Origin: Sphaerisporangium fuscum
Lineage (GTDB): Bacteria; Actinomycetota; Actinomycetes; Streptosporangiales; Streptosporangiaceae
Direction: 5' to 3'
DNA: 64,000 nt
NCBI RefSeq assembly: GCF_018531465.1
Contig: NZ_JAHDTF010000035.1
Coordinates: forward strand, 1-64,000
Shown: positions 31,721 to 41,157 of the stretch, piece by piece
Layout: every line of letters starts with the position of its first letter
Position numbering within the stretch: the stretch's first letter is position 1
The notes under the pieces: model-generated
Told to the model about the DNA's origin: nothing
Databases searched by the model: none
What the model saw: the letters and a program-made list of their open reading frames with translations, nothing else
Translations under genes and position numbers: made by a program

Positions 31721-32695
31721 ATGATCAGCTTTGTGCTCGGCGTCGAGGACCTCGCCGACACCCGCTTCGCCCTGTCGCCCCTGCACGAGACCGTGCTCAG
31801 CCTGCGGGTGCTGCGCGATCCGGGCCTGTACGCCCTGCACCTGCCCTGGCGCAGGTCGGTTCTCGGCGAGCTCGCCGCGCTGGACACCCGCCTGCTGATG
31901 TCCCTGGTCGCCGAGAAGCTCACCCTTCCCGACTTCCTGACCCCGCGGCCTGCGGGGTTCGCCCCGGCCTTCGAGGAGGAGCTCGCCGTCGTCCGGGCCA
32001 CCTCCCCTGACCTGGTCCGGCGTGATCTGCTGGCCGCGCACGCGCCCGGACCGCTTCCGGAGGTGCTCCGGGAGGCCTGTGACACCTCCGTCGCGGAGCT
32101 GCGCGACAGCGTCTGCGAACTCCTGCGGCAGTACTGGGATCTCGCCATCAGGCCGCGGTGGCCCCAGATGAGGCTGGTGCTGGAGGCCGACATGACGTAC
32201 CGCGCGCGGCGACTGGCCGTCGGGGGTGCCCGCCTGCTGTTCGCCGACATGCACCCGAACCTGCGGTGGCACGACGGCGTGCTGCACGTCGACAAGGTGA
32301 TGGGCGGCTACCGGACGGAGGCCTCGGGGCGGGGCCTGCTGCTGGTGCCGTCGGTGTTCGCCCACAAGCCCGCTCCTCCGGTCAGCCCGGAGGAGCCGCC
32401 GCTGCTGGCGTACCCCAGCCGTGGGGTGGCGACGCTGTGGGCCGAGGCGCCGGCCGCGGACGCCGCCGCCCTGACCTCGCTGCTCGGCGCGCCTCGGGCG
32501 CGCCTGCTCGGCCTGCTCGGGGAGCCGCTGCCGACGGTCGAGATCGCCCGGCGGCTCAGGGTGACCCCGAGCGCGGTGTCCCAGCACCTGCGCGTGCTGC
32601 ACGCCACAGGCCTGGTCACCCGGGCGCGGGACGGCCGGCAGGTGCTGTACCGCCGCAGCGATCTCGGTGACCGGCTCACCGGCCTGCCGGGCTGA
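31721..32695 (+). CDS. ArsR-type winged-helix regulator with DUF5937-like N-terminus, 324 aa
   Basis: The C-terminal 75 residues are an ArsR HTH (LLGEPLPTVEIARRLRVTPS..VSQHLRVLHATGLVTRARDG). The N-terminal 240 residues match the layout of DUF5937 regulators (LADTRFALSPLHETVLSLRV, RYWDLAI-like region, LVPSVFAHKP). These proteins sit next to MFS genes and are presumed repressors. The 56-base intergenic region shared with the exporter should hold the operator. Confidence 0.75.
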   Translation: MISFVLGVEDLADTRFALSPLHETVLSLRVLRDPGLYALHLPWRRSVLGELAALDTRLLMSLVAEKLTLPDFLTPRPAGFAPAFEEELAVVRATSPDLVRRDLLAAHAPGPLPEVLREACDTSVAELRDSVCELLRQYWDLAIRPRWPQMRLVLEADMTYRARRLAVGGARLLFADMHPNLRWHDGVLHVDKVMGGYRTEASGRGLLLVPSVFAHKPAPPVSPEEPPLLAYPSRGVATLWAEAPAADAAALTSLLGAPRARLLGLLGEPLPTVEIARRLRVTPSAVSQHLRVLHATGLVTRARDGRQVLYRRSDLGDRLTGLPG

Positions 32696-32698
32696 CGG

Positions 32699-33250
32699 TC
32701 AGGGGGTGTAGATCTCCTGGAACTTCACGATCTTGCCCTTGTAGACGGTGATGAGGCCGGCGTGGTGGCCCCGCTTGAGCAGGGAGGCGGTCTGCTTGCT
32801 CGAGCAGCGCCTCTTGCCCAGGCCCTGGCGGTCCATGGAGATGCCGGTGCCACCGCACTCGGTCGCGCTGTAGTAGGCGAGCTTGGGTGAGATCGGGGAG
32901 GCGTACGCCATGGCGTCACCCTCCTTCGGGCCCTCGAACCATCCCTCGACGTGGCCGGACTTGTCCTTCACCCACTTGATCGGCACGTACTCCGCCACTC
33001 CGCCCTTGTAGTGGGTGACCCAGCCGCGGAGGATGCCGTCGTGGCGGCTGCTGATGTGCTTGGTGAAGTCGTGCCCCGGGTCGCTCTGGAAGGTCGTGCC
33101 GAACACCTTCGGCTGCGTGAACTTGGGGATCCCGGTGGCGGCGTCGGCCGCCACGGCGCCGCCGACGAGGGCCGCGGTGACCGCGGCGGCCACCGTGGTG
33201 GTGCGGAGGAGTGCGCTGAGGGACGCGGGGTGCTTCGGGAAAGTCTTCAT
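32699..33250 (-). CDS. Secreted protein of unknown function, 183 aa
   Basis: The signal peptide begins MKTFPKHPASLSALLRTTTV and runs through AAAVTAALVGGAVAADA. The mature part is basic, with aromatic residues and Cys (CGGTGISMDR, KRRCSSKQ), and ends VYKGKIVKFQEIYTP. The ATG at 33250 is chosen because the signal peptide starts there. No enzyme motif seen. Convergent with the regulator gene, 3 bases apart. Confidence 0.6.
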   Translation of the reverse strand: MKTFPKHPASLSALLRTTTVAAAVTAALVGGAVAADAATGIPKFTQPKVFGTTFQSDPGHDFTKHISSRHDGILRGWVTHYKGGVAEYVPIKWVKDKSGHVEGWFEGPKEGDAMAYASPISPKLAYYSATECGGTGISMDRQGLGKRRCSSKQTASLLKRGHHAGLITVYKGKIVKFQEIYTP

Positions 33251-33369
33251 GTCACATGAGAGTGTCGCAGACGGTGTTTGGTTCGCGAGCCGAGCGAGAT
33301 CGTCCGCCGCGCGCACGTCGCCCATAGTATGAAGATCGGTCGCACGCCGGTGTCACCGTGGAGGCGGAG

Positions 33370-33699
33370 ATGAGTCAGGAGTATCTGTCCCAGCATTCGT
33401 CGCTGAACGAGGCGGGGCTCCGGCTGCTGGACGCCGCCGACCTGTTCCAGCGGCACACGAGCGACCTGCTCGCGGCGGTGCGCGGCACCGGAGGGACGGC
33501 CTGGGGCGGCAGCGTCACCGGCATGGTCATGAACGAACTCGCCGATCTGCTCCACCAGAGCTGTGCACACGTCCACGGCAACCTCAACCGGATAGGGGAG
33601 GCGGTCCACAAGATGGAGCGTCACACGCGCGCCTCCGAGCTCGAGGTCGAGGCCGCCGCCAGGGCCGTGGGCTCGCGGGCCGGACTCCGCGCGGTCTGA
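33370..33699 (+). CDS. WXG100-like small helical protein, 109 aa
   Basis: Two helices flank a central AWGG: EAGLRLLDAADLFQRHTSDL before it, VMNELADLLHQSCAHVHGNL after it. The length (about 100) and central W-x-G fit the ESAT-6/WXG100 fold used by type VII secretion, though no secretion gene is nearby. The ATG at 33370 has GGAGGCGGAG directly upstream, which decides it over the GTG 12 bases earlier. Convergent with the ArsR gene (stop codons adjoin). Confidence 0.5.
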   Translation: MSQEYLSQHSSLNEAGLRLLDAADLFQRHTSDLLAAVRGTGGTAWGGSVTGMVMNELADLLHQSCAHVHGNLNRIGEAVHKMERHTRASELEVEAAARAVGSRAGLRAV

Positions 33700-34419
33700 T
33701 CACGCGTCGGGGCTGAAGGTCGGGAGCAGGGCCGGGAGCTCGGTGGCACCCTTGGGGGTCACGGTCAGCTCGCGGGTGCCGTCGTGCGCCCGCACCAGCC
33801 CTCGCTCGATGAAGGCGTCGAGGACCGATCTGCCCAGCGCGCCGCCGAGGTGGGGGAGGCGGTGGACGCGGTCGAGGCACGCGGTGGCGGGTTTGCGGCG
33901 GCCGGTGTCGAGCGAGGCCAGGTCGACGCCGAGCTCGGCGAAGGCGCTGGGGTCGTCCCCGAGGGCGAGCGTGCCGGCGGTGCCGTCCGGGGGGCGCAGG
34001 GCGCCGCGGTCGACGAGCGTGGTGAAGACGGCCACCCCGAGCAGGCCGGCCGCGTGGTCGTAGCAGGTGTGCGCGATGTCGCCGGGGCTCGGCGGGCGAC
34101 CGGGTCGTACGGCGAGGTCGGCGCGGGCGTACCGGGCGAGTGCGGTGAGCACGTCGCCGAGCCCGGGTGAGGCCACGCGGTAGACGGCGTGGCGGCCGGT
34201 GTGCTCGACCGTGACGAGCCCGGTGGAACGCAGGCGTGCCAGGTGGTTGCCGAGACGGGGCGCCGAGACGCCGAGCGCGTCGGCGAGCTGGGTGAGGGTG
34301 TGGGGGCCCTCGGCCGACAGCAGCTGGAGGGCCGTCAGGCGTACGGGGTCGGCGAGCTCGCGCGTGAGGGCGATGACCGACGCGAGGACCGGTTGCTGAG
34401 AGTCGACCCACCCTCGCAT
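33700..34419 (-). CDS. ArsR-family regulator with C-terminal extension, 239 aa
   Basis: N-terminal ArsR HTH (ELADPVRLTALQLLSAEGPH, LTQLADALGVSAPRLGNHLA, GLVTVEHTGRHAVYRV). The remaining 140 residues form a ligand-type domain with CYDHAAGLLGVAVFTTLVDR and LDRVHRLPHLGGALGRSV, seen in ArsR proteins of about 230 residues. CYDH and the later Cys could bind metal. GAAGAAGG precedes the ATG at 34419. Divergent from an MFS gene, 132 bases apart, so it probably represses that exporter. Confidence 0.78.
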   Translation of the reverse strand: MRGWVDSQQPVLASVIALTRELADPVRLTALQLLSAEGPHTLTQLADALGVSAPRLGNHLARLRSTGLVTVEHTGRHAVYRVASPGLGDVLTALARYARADLAVRPGRPPSPGDIAHTCYDHAAGLLGVAVFTTLVDRGALRPPDGTAGTLALGDDPSAFAELGVDLASLDTGRRKPATACLDRVHRLPHLGGALGRSVLDAFIERGLVRAHDGTRELTVTPKGATELPALLPTFSPDA

Positions 34420-34551
34420 GGCGCCTTCTTCCCTCGGTTGCTCCTGCCGGGCATCCTATCAAGCTTCAGGTAAACGTGAATGATGATTGCGAGGAAGGGA
34501 AGGCCGTCGTTACAGTCACTTTTAAGCAAATGCTGAAGGGTGGTCGTTACG

Positions 34552-35772
34552 ATGGTGGTCACATCGAGCCGGCACACACGACCGGCCTCTGGGCTCGACC
34601 GCCTGCTGTGGGGACGCGGCGTGTCGGCCCTGGGCGACGGGCTGTGGTTCACCATCTGGGCCCTGTACTTCACCCGGATCCTGCACCTGTCGCCGGCCCT
34701 GGTCGGCGCCGGCATGGCGGTGGCGAGCGGCACCGGGCTGGTGGCCGCGATCCCGCTCGGGGCCATGGCCGACCGGTTCGACGCGCGGACGATCCTGGTC
34801 GTCCTCACGGTGGTCCGCGGGATCGCGATGGGCTGCTACGCCCTGGTCCGGGACCCGTGGGCGTTCGTCCTGGTCACCACGGTCTTCGTCGCCCCCGCCA
34901 ACGGGGCGAGCGCCGTCCGCACCGCCCTGGTCGCCGGCCTGGTCGACGGGACGGACGCGCGGGTGAAGGCGCTCGCCCGGCAGCGGGTGGCCCAGCACGT
35001 CGGATACGCCGCCGGCGCCGGGATGGGGGCGCTCGTGCTCGCGGCCGACGACCCCAGGATCTACGCGTTCGCCGTCGCCGGGAACGCGATCAGTTTCGGG
35101 GCGCTCGCCATCCTGACCGCCACGGTCCCGGCCCCCTCCGCGCACGGGACGCCGGCCGGGGAGCGGGAACGGGGCCGGTGGGCGGTCGTGCTGCGCGACC
35201 GTCCCTACCTCGCCGTCGTCGGTACGACGTCGGTGCTCTCGCTGTGCTGGGCCATGCTCTCGACCGGCCTGCCGCTGTGGGTGGCGAACTCCACCCGGCT
35301 TCCCCTGTCGGTCAGCGGCGTGGTCGTCGTCATCAGCTCCGTCGGCATCGCGGCGCTGCAGATCTTCGTCACCCGGTTCACCGCGACCACCTCGGCGGCG
35401 GCACGCACCATCGTCTGGGCGGGCGCCTCCCTCGCCGTGGCCTGCGTCCTGCTCGCCACCACGGCGGGAGGGTCGGGGGCCGTGGCGATGGTCGTGGTGA
35501 TCGTCGCCGCGCTGTTCCACGTGGCGGGCGAGCTCGGGTACGTCGGCGGCGGCTGGGGACTGTCGGTCGAACTGATGCGGGAGGACGCCCGCGGCGCCTA
35601 CCAGGGGGCGTCGGAGGCGTCCACCGCGACGGTGCAGATGTTCGCCCCCGCCTTCTTCAGCCTGGTGCTCACGACGTTCGCCGCCTGGGGCTGGCTGCTG
35701 GCCGCCGCGGTCTTCCTCGCCTGCTCCCTGCCGGTCCCCGCCCTCGCCCGGCGGGCGGCACGCGCCCGGTGA
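34552..35772 (+). CDS. MFS transporter, 406 aa
   Basis: Twelve predicted helices. The first conserved stretch (WGRGVSALGDGLWFTIWALY) and the loop GAMADRFDARTIL are typical of MFS drug exporters. The ATG at 34552 follows GAAGGG; an in-frame GTG at 34540 is possible. Divergent partner of the ArsR gene. Substrate unknown. Confidence 0.8.
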   Translation: MVVTSSRHTRPASGLDRLLWGRGVSALGDGLWFTIWALYFTRILHLSPALVGAGMAVASGTGLVAAIPLGAMADRFDARTILVVLTVVRGIAMGCYALVRDPWAFVLVTTVFVAPANGASAVRTALVAGLVDGTDARVKALARQRVAQHVGYAAGAGMGALVLAADDPRIYAFAVAGNAISFGALAILTATVPAPSAHGTPAGERERGRWAVVLRDRPYLAVVGTTSVLSLCWAMLSTGLPLWVANSTRLPLSVSGVVVVISSVGIAALQIFVTRFTATTSAAARTIVWAGASLAVACVLLATTAGGSGAVAMVVVIVAALFHVAGELGYVGGGWGLSVELMREDARGAYQGASEASTATVQMFAPAFFSLVLTTFAAWGWLLAAAVFLACSLPVPALARRAARAR

Positions 35773-35815
35773 CCGTCCCCGACCCCGCTGCGGCGGGCCG
35801 ACCTTTGTCGGACCT

Positions 35816-35986
35816 TTGACACCCGGCCAGAACAGCCTTCCCGGCAACGCCGTTCCACCTGGTGGGTTCGTGACGGCGATGGCGGAGCGGCGAGGCGTGA
35901 CCGCGACGCCGACCGTCCTCGTGCAGGGCGCTCCCGTCCAGGCGACCGCCCAGCACATCGTCGCCGCCGTGGCGGCCCTCACCTGA
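35816..35986 (+). pseudogene. C-terminal fragment of a thioredoxin-fold (DsbA-type) protein
   Basis: The open frame ends FVTAMAERRGVTATPTVLVQ followed by GAPVQATAQHIVAAVAALT and a stop. GVTATPTVLV with its cis-Pro, followed by a G-x-P turn and a final helix, is the C-terminal signature of DsbA/thioredoxin-fold oxidoreductases. The CxxC half is absent upstream, where the MFS gene ends. A leftover of a deletion. Confidence 0.55.
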
Positions 35987-36023
35987 ACGTCACCGGTCCG
36001 ATCACCGAGGAGCACGGCCGGAA

Positions 36024-36053
36024 GGCCACCTCCGGCGGAGGCCGGAAGTGGCC
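36024..36053 (-). terminator. Hairpin after the M23 peptidase gene
   Basis: GGCCACCTCCGGC (36024-36036) pairs with GCCGGAAGTGGCC (36041-36053), one wobble pair, 4-nt loop. Confidence 0.6.
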
Positions 36054-36091
36054 GTGGCTTGCCAGGCCTCTTGACGTCCCAGGGGTCCTGG

Positions 36092-36988
36092 TCAGCCGCA
36101 GTGTTCGAAGGGGCTGTCGTAGGTGGACGAGCCGGCCTTGCCGCCCCACCTCACGCAGGTGTTGTCGGCCGAGGCGCGTACCGGGCCCGCGTAGTAGGAG
36201 AAGTTCCCCGAGTCGGTGATCCTGCTCTTGCCCTTGACCTCCAGGTAGGCGGAGACGGCGCTGTCGGTGCCGACCGAGGCGGTCTTGATCGTCGTCACGC
36301 AGTTGTACCCGTTGGAGTTGTTGTAGAGCAGGTACACCTTGCCGGCCGATCCGAGCGCGGCGGAGTCGATGACGCTGTAGCCGCTGCCGCAGACCTCCTC
36401 GGGCGAGTAGGGGTTGTTGCTGCCCGAGCAGTTGTGGGAGGTCACGGTCTGGACCGGGTAGCCGAAGGTCGCCCCGTTGAACACGGCCTTCTGGATGTTG
36501 GCCGGGTAGGAGGTGTCGGTGGTGCGCACCTCGTAGTGCAGGTGGGGAGAGATGTTGTTGCCCGGCTTGCTGGTGTTGCCGACCTCGCCGATCTTCTGCC
36601 CCTGTGACACCTGCTGGCCCTCGCTGACCGAGCGCACCCGCAGGTGGGCGTAGTAGGTGGACCAGCCGCCACCGTGGTCGATCTTGACCAGGTTGCCGAA
36701 GCCGTTGGTGGAGCCCTGGTTGGCGGAGATGACCACCTTGCCGGCCGCGGCGGCGACCACGGTGTCGCCGAGGTCGGCGTCGGGGGTGCTGCCCCGGTTG
36801 AAGTCGATCTCCCAGGACTGGTGGGCGCTGCTGCCGTTGGAGTTGCCCGTCCAGGTCTGGTTGCACGGGAAGGGGAGCTGGAAGTTCGGGCGCGGCCCGG
36901 CGGCGCTCGCGCTCGGAGCGAGGGCGACGCCGCCCGCGAGGCTCAGCAGCAACGCCACACCCGTGGTGAAAAACCCTTTGAGCTTCAT
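36092..36988 (-). CDS. Secreted M23-family (LasA-like) peptidase, 298 aa
   Basis: AAAGGA lies 6 nt before ATG 36988. A signal peptide (MKLKGFFTTGVALLLSLAGG..ASAA) is followed by an M23 domain: HQSWEIDFNRG, AAAGKVVISANQGSTNGFGN, STYYAHL and the HLHYE zinc motif, in LytM/LasA order. Such enzymes cut glycine-containing peptide bonds in peptidoglycan cross-links or elastin. The last 120 residues (CSGSNNPYSPEEVCGSGYSV, LEVKGKSRITDSGNFSYYAG) form a Cys-containing beta domain, probably for wall binding. Divergent from the SARP gene. Confidence 0.82.
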   Translation of the reverse strand: MKLKGFFTTGVALLLSLAGGVALAPSASAAGPRPNFQLPFPCNQTWTGNSNGSSAHQSWEIDFNRGSTPDADLGDTVVAAAAGKVVISANQGSTNGFGNLVKIDHGGGWSTYYAHLRVRSVSEGQQVSQGQKIGEVGNTSKPGNNISPHLHYEVRTTDTSYPANIQKAVFNGATFGYPVQTVTSHNCSGSNNPYSPEEVCGSGYSVIDSAALGSAGKVYLLYNNSNGYNCVTTIKTASVGTDSAVSAYLEVKGKSRITDSGNFSYYAGPVRASADNTCVRWGGKAGSSTYDSPFEHCG

Positions 36989-37220
36989 GCGGATCCTTTC
37001 CGTAGCTCCGGTTGGCCGCGGCGTCGCACGCCGGGTCTGTCCGACCGGTCGCGGGGGGTTCCCGGAGACTCCGGAACGCGTGTCCGAAGGCTCCGTATTG
37101 GCGTTCAGGGTCCGGATTAGCCATATAAGAAAGGTCCAAAACGGATACAACAGGAAGACCAGGCCTCAGGAGTCCCATCGACAAACCGGTGAAAAGTCTC
37201 TAAAAGGAGCAAAGGCGGGC

Positions 37221-40139
37221 ATGATGGACGATCGGCCCATCTACAACGTGCTCGGTCCGCTGGACGTCCGCGTCGACGGGCGGCCCACGCGCCTCGGTGG
37301 CACGAAACCACGAATGCTGTTGGCCACCTTGCTGCTCCACGCCAACCGCGTGGTCGGCACGAGCGTTCTCGTCGAAGTCTTATGGCCCGGACGACGCCCC
37401 CGGTCCGCCGTCGAGAACCTGCGCACCTACGTCAGCTCCCTGCGCGCCGGCCTCGCCGAGGCCGGCGCCCCCACAGCCATCCGCGCCCAGCAGTCCGGCT
37501 ACATGATCGAGGTGGGCCCGGAGGATCTCGACCTGTTCAGCTTCGAGGAACGGCTGGCCGAGGCGCGGCGGGCGCGCGCCGGCGGCCGTACCGCCGACGC
37601 GGTCGACCTGCTCTGCCGCGCGCTCTCCCTGTGGCGCGGCGCGCCCCTGGAGGACCTGCCCGGCAGCCCCTTCTGGGACGGCCGGGTCGAACCCCTGGCC
37701 GAGGCACGGCTCACCGCGGCCGAGGAACTGCTCGCCATGCGGGTGGAACTCGGGCAGTACACCAGCGCCATCACCGAGCTCCGCGGCCTGACCGTGGAGC
37801 ACCCGTTCCGTGAGAGCCTGTGGCAGCAGCTCATCCTCGCCCTGCACTGGAGCGGGCGCCAGGCCGAGGCGCTGCGCGCCTACGGCACGATCCGCGACCG
37901 CCTGGTGGAGGAGCTGGGCATCGAGCCCGGCGCCGAGCTGCGACGGGCGCACGCCGCCGTCCTCGCCGCCGAGCCGCCCGCGACCGCGGTGGCGCAGCCC
38001 ACCGGCGAACGCCCCCTCCCGCAGGCCGCCACCGGCGAACGTCCCACGCCGCAGCAGCTCCCGCCGGACGTGCCCGACTTCACCGGCAGGTGCGAGCACG
38101 TGGCCGCGCTCGTCCGGAGGCTGGCCCCCGACCGCGACGACCGGCCGCCGTCGATCACCGTCGTGGCCGGCCCGCCGGGTGTCGGCAAGTCGGCGCTCGC
38201 GGTGCACTGCGCGCACGTCGTACGCCCCCGCTACCCCGACGGGCAGCTCTACCTCGACCTCGCCGGCACCACCCTCTCCCCGCCCCACCCCGAGGAACTG
38301 CTCGCCGAGGCGCTGCGGGCGCTGGGCGTGGCGGAGACGGCGATCCCCGACGGCGTCCACGAGCGCTCGGCGCTCTACCGCTCGCTGCTGGCGGGCCGCA
38401 AGGTGCTGGTCCTGCTGGACGACGCCGCGAGCAGCGCACAGGTACGCCCGCTGCTGCCGGGCACCGGATGCTCGGTCCTGGTGACCAGCAGGCGCCGGAT
38501 CACCGAGCTGCCGGGGACGATCCCGGTGGAGCTGGACGTCCTCCAACCGGCCGAGGCCGAGGACCTGCTGCGCAGGATCGTCGGCGCCGAGCGGCTGAAC
38601 CGCGAGAAGGACGCCGCGGCGGCGATCGTCCGCTCCTGCGGGTACCTGCCGCTCGCGATCCGCATCGCCGGGGCGCGCCTGGTGGGACGGCCCGGCTGGC
38701 CGCTCAGCATGCTGGAGCAGCGGCTGGAGGACGAGGCCCGCAGGCTGAGCGAGCTGCGCGCCGGCGACCTGGAGGTCAGGGCCAGCGTCGACCGCAGCTA
38801 CCGGTTGCTTCCGCAGGACGCCGCCCGCGCGTTCCGCGTGCTCGGCCTGCTCGGCCCGCAGCCGCTCCCGGCGTGGGTGGTCGACGCCGCCCTCGACCGG
38901 CACCGCTCGGACGACGTGGTCGACGACCTGGTGGACGCCAACCTCCTGCAACTGGTCGGCAGCGACCCCTTCGGCCAGCCGCGCTACCGGCTGCCCGATC
39001 TGATCCGCTGCGACGCCAGGGAGAAGGCGCACGCCGATCCCGAAGGGCACGCGCTGCGCCGGGTGGTGGGGGCGTGGCTCGCCATCGCCGAGCAGGCCAC
39101 CTCCCGGCTGCCCACCACGGTCTTCGGCCTCCCCTCGTCGACGGCCACCCTGTGGGAGCCGGCGGAGGCGACCCTCGGGCAGGTGCGGGGCAACCCGCTG
39201 TCGTGGTTCGACACCGAACGCGAGGCCCTGGTCGTCATGGTGCGCCTGGCCGCCGAGGCCGGGATGGCGGACGCGGCGTGGAACCTCGCCGCCACCCTCG
39301 TGCCGTACTTCGACCTGCGCGGCCACTACGACGCCTGGCGCGGCACCCATGAGACGGCGCTGTCGGCCGCGCGTGCGCAGGGGGACCTGCGGGGAGAGGC
39401 GGCGCTGTTGCGCGGCCTCGCGCAGGTCTACCTCTACCAGGACGCCTACGCCGAGGCGGCCGAGATGTTCGAGCGGTCGCACACGCTGTTCCGCGAGCTC
39501 GGTGACCGCAGGGGCCAGGCGATCGCGATTTGCGGGACCGGCGCCGTCGACCAGGCGCGCGGCCGGCGGCGCAGGGCGCTCGCACGGTTCCAGCAGGCCC
39601 TCGGCATGTTCATCCGGCTGGAGGACCGCGCGGGCGAGGCCTACGCGCGGCAGGCCATCGGCAAGGTGTGCCTGGACGCGGGCGACCTGGCGGCCGCGTC
39701 CACCTGGCTCGACCAGGCCCTGCGGCTGGCGCGCGCCCTCGGCGACCGGCACAGGGAGGGCTGCGTCTTCAACCACCTCGGACGTCTGCACGACCTGGCC
39801 GCCGACTTCGACCGGGCCATGCACTACCAGGACCAGGCGCTGGACATCTTCGAGAGCCTCGGCGACTGCCACTGCGCGGCGTACGCCATGCAGAACCTCG
39901 GCAGGCGCCGGGCCGTGCGCGGCGAGCCGCTGCACGCCTCGGCCCAGCTCGAACGCTCACGGACGATCTTCCAGCGGCTCGGCGACCGCAGCGGGGAGGC
40001 GAGCACCACGCAGATGCTCGGCGAGCTGCATCGTGCGGCGGGCCGTGCCGATCTCGCCCGTGACTACCTGCACCACGCGCTCACCCTGAAGAGGGAGCTG
40101 CGGCTGGGCGAGGAGGCCGTGAGGGAGTACAGCGGATGA
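37221..40139 (+). CDS. AfsR/SARP-family regulator: wHTH-BTAD-NB-ARC-TPR, 972 aa
   Basis: Residues 5-95 are the OmpR-type winged helix (YNVLGPLDVRVDGRPTRLGG followed by TKPRMLLATLLL); 100-250 the bacterial transcriptional activation domain (DLDLFSFEERLAEARRARAG, PGSPFWDGRVEPLAEARL, YGTIRDRLVEELGIEPGAEL); about 290-620 NB-ARC, with Walker A GPPGVGKS near 317 and VLVLLDDAA; about 700-960 TPR repeats (GDRRGQAIAICG, GDRHREGCVFNHLGRLHDLA). This is the full AfsR layout; such proteins activate antibiotic genes. ATG at 37221, with AAAGGAG about 11 bases upstream. No biosynthetic cluster is adjacent, so the target is probably elsewhere. Confidence 0.85.
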   Translation: MMDDRPIYNVLGPLDVRVDGRPTRLGGTKPRMLLATLLLHANRVVGTSVLVEVLWPGRRPRSAVENLRTYVSSLRAGLAEAGAPTAIRAQQSGYMIEVGPEDLDLFSFEERLAEARRARAGGRTADAVDLLCRALSLWRGAPLEDLPGSPFWDGRVEPLAEARLTAAEELLAMRVELGQYTSAITELRGLTVEHPFRESLWQQLILALHWSGRQAEALRAYGTIRDRLVEELGIEPGAELRRAHAAVLAAEPPATAVAQPTGERPLPQAATGERPTPQQLPPDVPDFTGRCEHVAALVRRLAPDRDDRPPSITVVAGPPGVGKSALAVHCAHVVRPRYPDGQLYLDLAGTTLSPPHPEELLAEALRALGVAETAIPDGVHERSALYRSLLAGRKVLVLLDDAASSAQVRPLLPGTGCSVLVTSRRRITELPGTIPVELDVLQPAEAEDLLRRIVGAERLNREKDAAAAIVRSCGYLPLAIRIAGARLVGRPGWPLSMLEQRLEDEARRLSELRAGDLEVRASVDRSYRLLPQDAARAFRVLGLLGPQPLPAWVVDAALDRHRSDDVVDDLVDANLLQLVGSDPFGQPRYRLPDLIRCDAREKAHADPEGHALRRVVGAWLAIAEQATSRLPTTVFGLPSSTATLWEPAEATLGQVRGNPLSWFDTEREALVVMVRLAAEAGMADAAWNLAATLVPYFDLRGHYDAWRGTHETALSAARAQGDLRGEAALLRGLAQVYLYQDAYAEAAEMFERSHTLFRELGDRRGQAIAICGTGAVDQARGRRRRALARFQQALGMFIRLEDRAGEAYARQAIGKVCLDAGDLAAASTWLDQALRLARALGDRHREGCVFNHLGRLHDLAADFDRAMHYQDQALDIFESLGDCHCAAYAMQNLGRRRAVRGEPLHASAQLERSRTIFQRLGDRSGEASTTQMLGELHRAAGRADLARDYLHHALTLKRELRLGEEAVREYSG

Positions 40140-40224
40140 AGGCCGGGATGCCTCCGGGGATGGCAGGGACATAGCCTGCTTTCATACAAGCGAAAGGACT
40201 TGAGGCGAGAAGGGGCTCAATCCC

Positions 40225-40599
40225 ATGCCAGCGTCGCAGCACGGTCGTGATCTGGAAATCCGTGTTGAACGCCATGATGAACACATAGTGCTCCGTGTAG
40301 CGGGTGAACTGGACTTCCACGACGTCCCGGCCTTCTACGCCCACCTCGATCAGGCATGGATCTCCCCCGGCGGAGGACCGCGCGTCATCGTCGACCTCGC
40401 CGGGCTCACCTTCTGCGACTCCGCCGGCCTGGGGGCGCTGATCTACGCCTACAACCAGGTGACCGCGGCCAACGGACGGTTCGTCCTGGTCGCCGTGCCC
40501 GACAACCTTCGCCGGCGGATGCGCATGAGCGGCCTGGACCGGCACCTGGAGTGCCGCGACACCATCGATCAGGCCGTACAGGACGCCGACGTCGTCTGA
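40225..40599 (+). CDS. STAS-domain anti-anti-sigma factor, 124 aa
   Basis: A typical STAS fold: strand HIVLRVAGELDFHDVPAFYA, then VIVDLAGLTFCDSAGLGAL with the phosphorylatable Ser66, and ALIYAYNQVTAANGRFVLVA. In its unphosphorylated form such a protein binds an anti-sigma kinase and frees a sigma factor. GAGAAGGGG precedes the ATG. No partner kinase or sigma gene is nearby. Confidence 0.85.
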   Translation: MPASQHGRDLEIRVERHDEHIVLRVAGELDFHDVPAFYAHLDQAWISPGGGPRVIVDLAGLTFCDSAGLGALIYAYNQVTAANGRFVLVAVPDNLRRRMRMSGLDRHLECRDTIDQAVQDADVV

Positions 40600-40631
40600 G
40601 CGGCGCTTGCCCGTCTCGCTCCGCCGGCGGC

Positions 40632-41141
40632 TCAGACGGCGACGGAGACGCCGACGCCACCCCGCGTGCGCGCGCCGTACCGCTGCTTCTCGCGGGCGAT
40701 GTCGAGCGGCTTGATGCTCGAACGGCCGGCCAGGGTCTCCTCGGTGAGGAGGTCGGCCGGGACCAGCCAGGAGACCTCGAACTCGATGCCGTCGGGATCC
40801 TTGGCGTAGAGCGCCTTGGTGGTGGAGTGGTCGGAGGCGCCGACGAGCGAGCCGATCTCGCCCAGCTTCTTCGCGATCTCGTCGAGGTCGTCCAGCGTCT
40901 CGACCTCCCACGCGAGGTGGTACAGGCCGACGGTGGCGCGCCCGGCCTGGGAGGGCCCCGCCTGCGCGCCGATCTCGAACAGGCCGAGGTCGTGGTCGTT
41001 CTTCGAGCCGGGGGCCTGGAGGAAGGCCGCGCCCGGGAACCCCATGACCTGGCGGAAGCCGAGCGCCTCCCGGTAGAACGCGACGCTGCGCTCCACGTCG
41101 CGCACGTAGAGGACGGCGTGGTTGAGACGGTGAACAGGCAT
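40632..41141 (-). CDS. VOC-family protein (glyoxalase / extradiol dioxygenase-like), 169 aa
   Basis: Two beta-alpha-beta-beta-beta units: LNHAVLYVRDVERSVAFYREAL..GF and YHLAWEVETLDDLDEIAKKL..KDPDGIEFEVSW. Metal ligands would be the His of LNHAV, the His of YHLAW and the Glu of EFEVSW, as in catechol 2,3-dioxygenase-type VOC proteins. CTGGAGG lies before the ATG with ideal spacing. A double palindrome directly upstream suggests control by a MarR-type repressor. The substrate is unknown; an aromatic diol is likely. Confidence 0.75.
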   Translation of the reverse strand: MPVHRLNHAVLYVRDVERSVAFYREALGFRQVMGFPGAAFLQAPGSKNDHDLGLFEIGAQAGPSQAGRATVGLYHLAWEVETLDDLDEIAKKLGEIGSLVGASDHSTTKALYAKDPDGIEFEVSWLVPADLLTEETLAGRSSIKPLDIAREKQRYGARTRGGVGVSVAV

Positions 41142-41157
41142 GGACGCCTCCAGTAAC

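Noticed and set aside
37380..39935. 851-codon frame antisense to the SARP regulator
   Set aside because: Third-position GC bias keeps the antisense frame open; the sense protein has full AfsR domain order, the antisense none.
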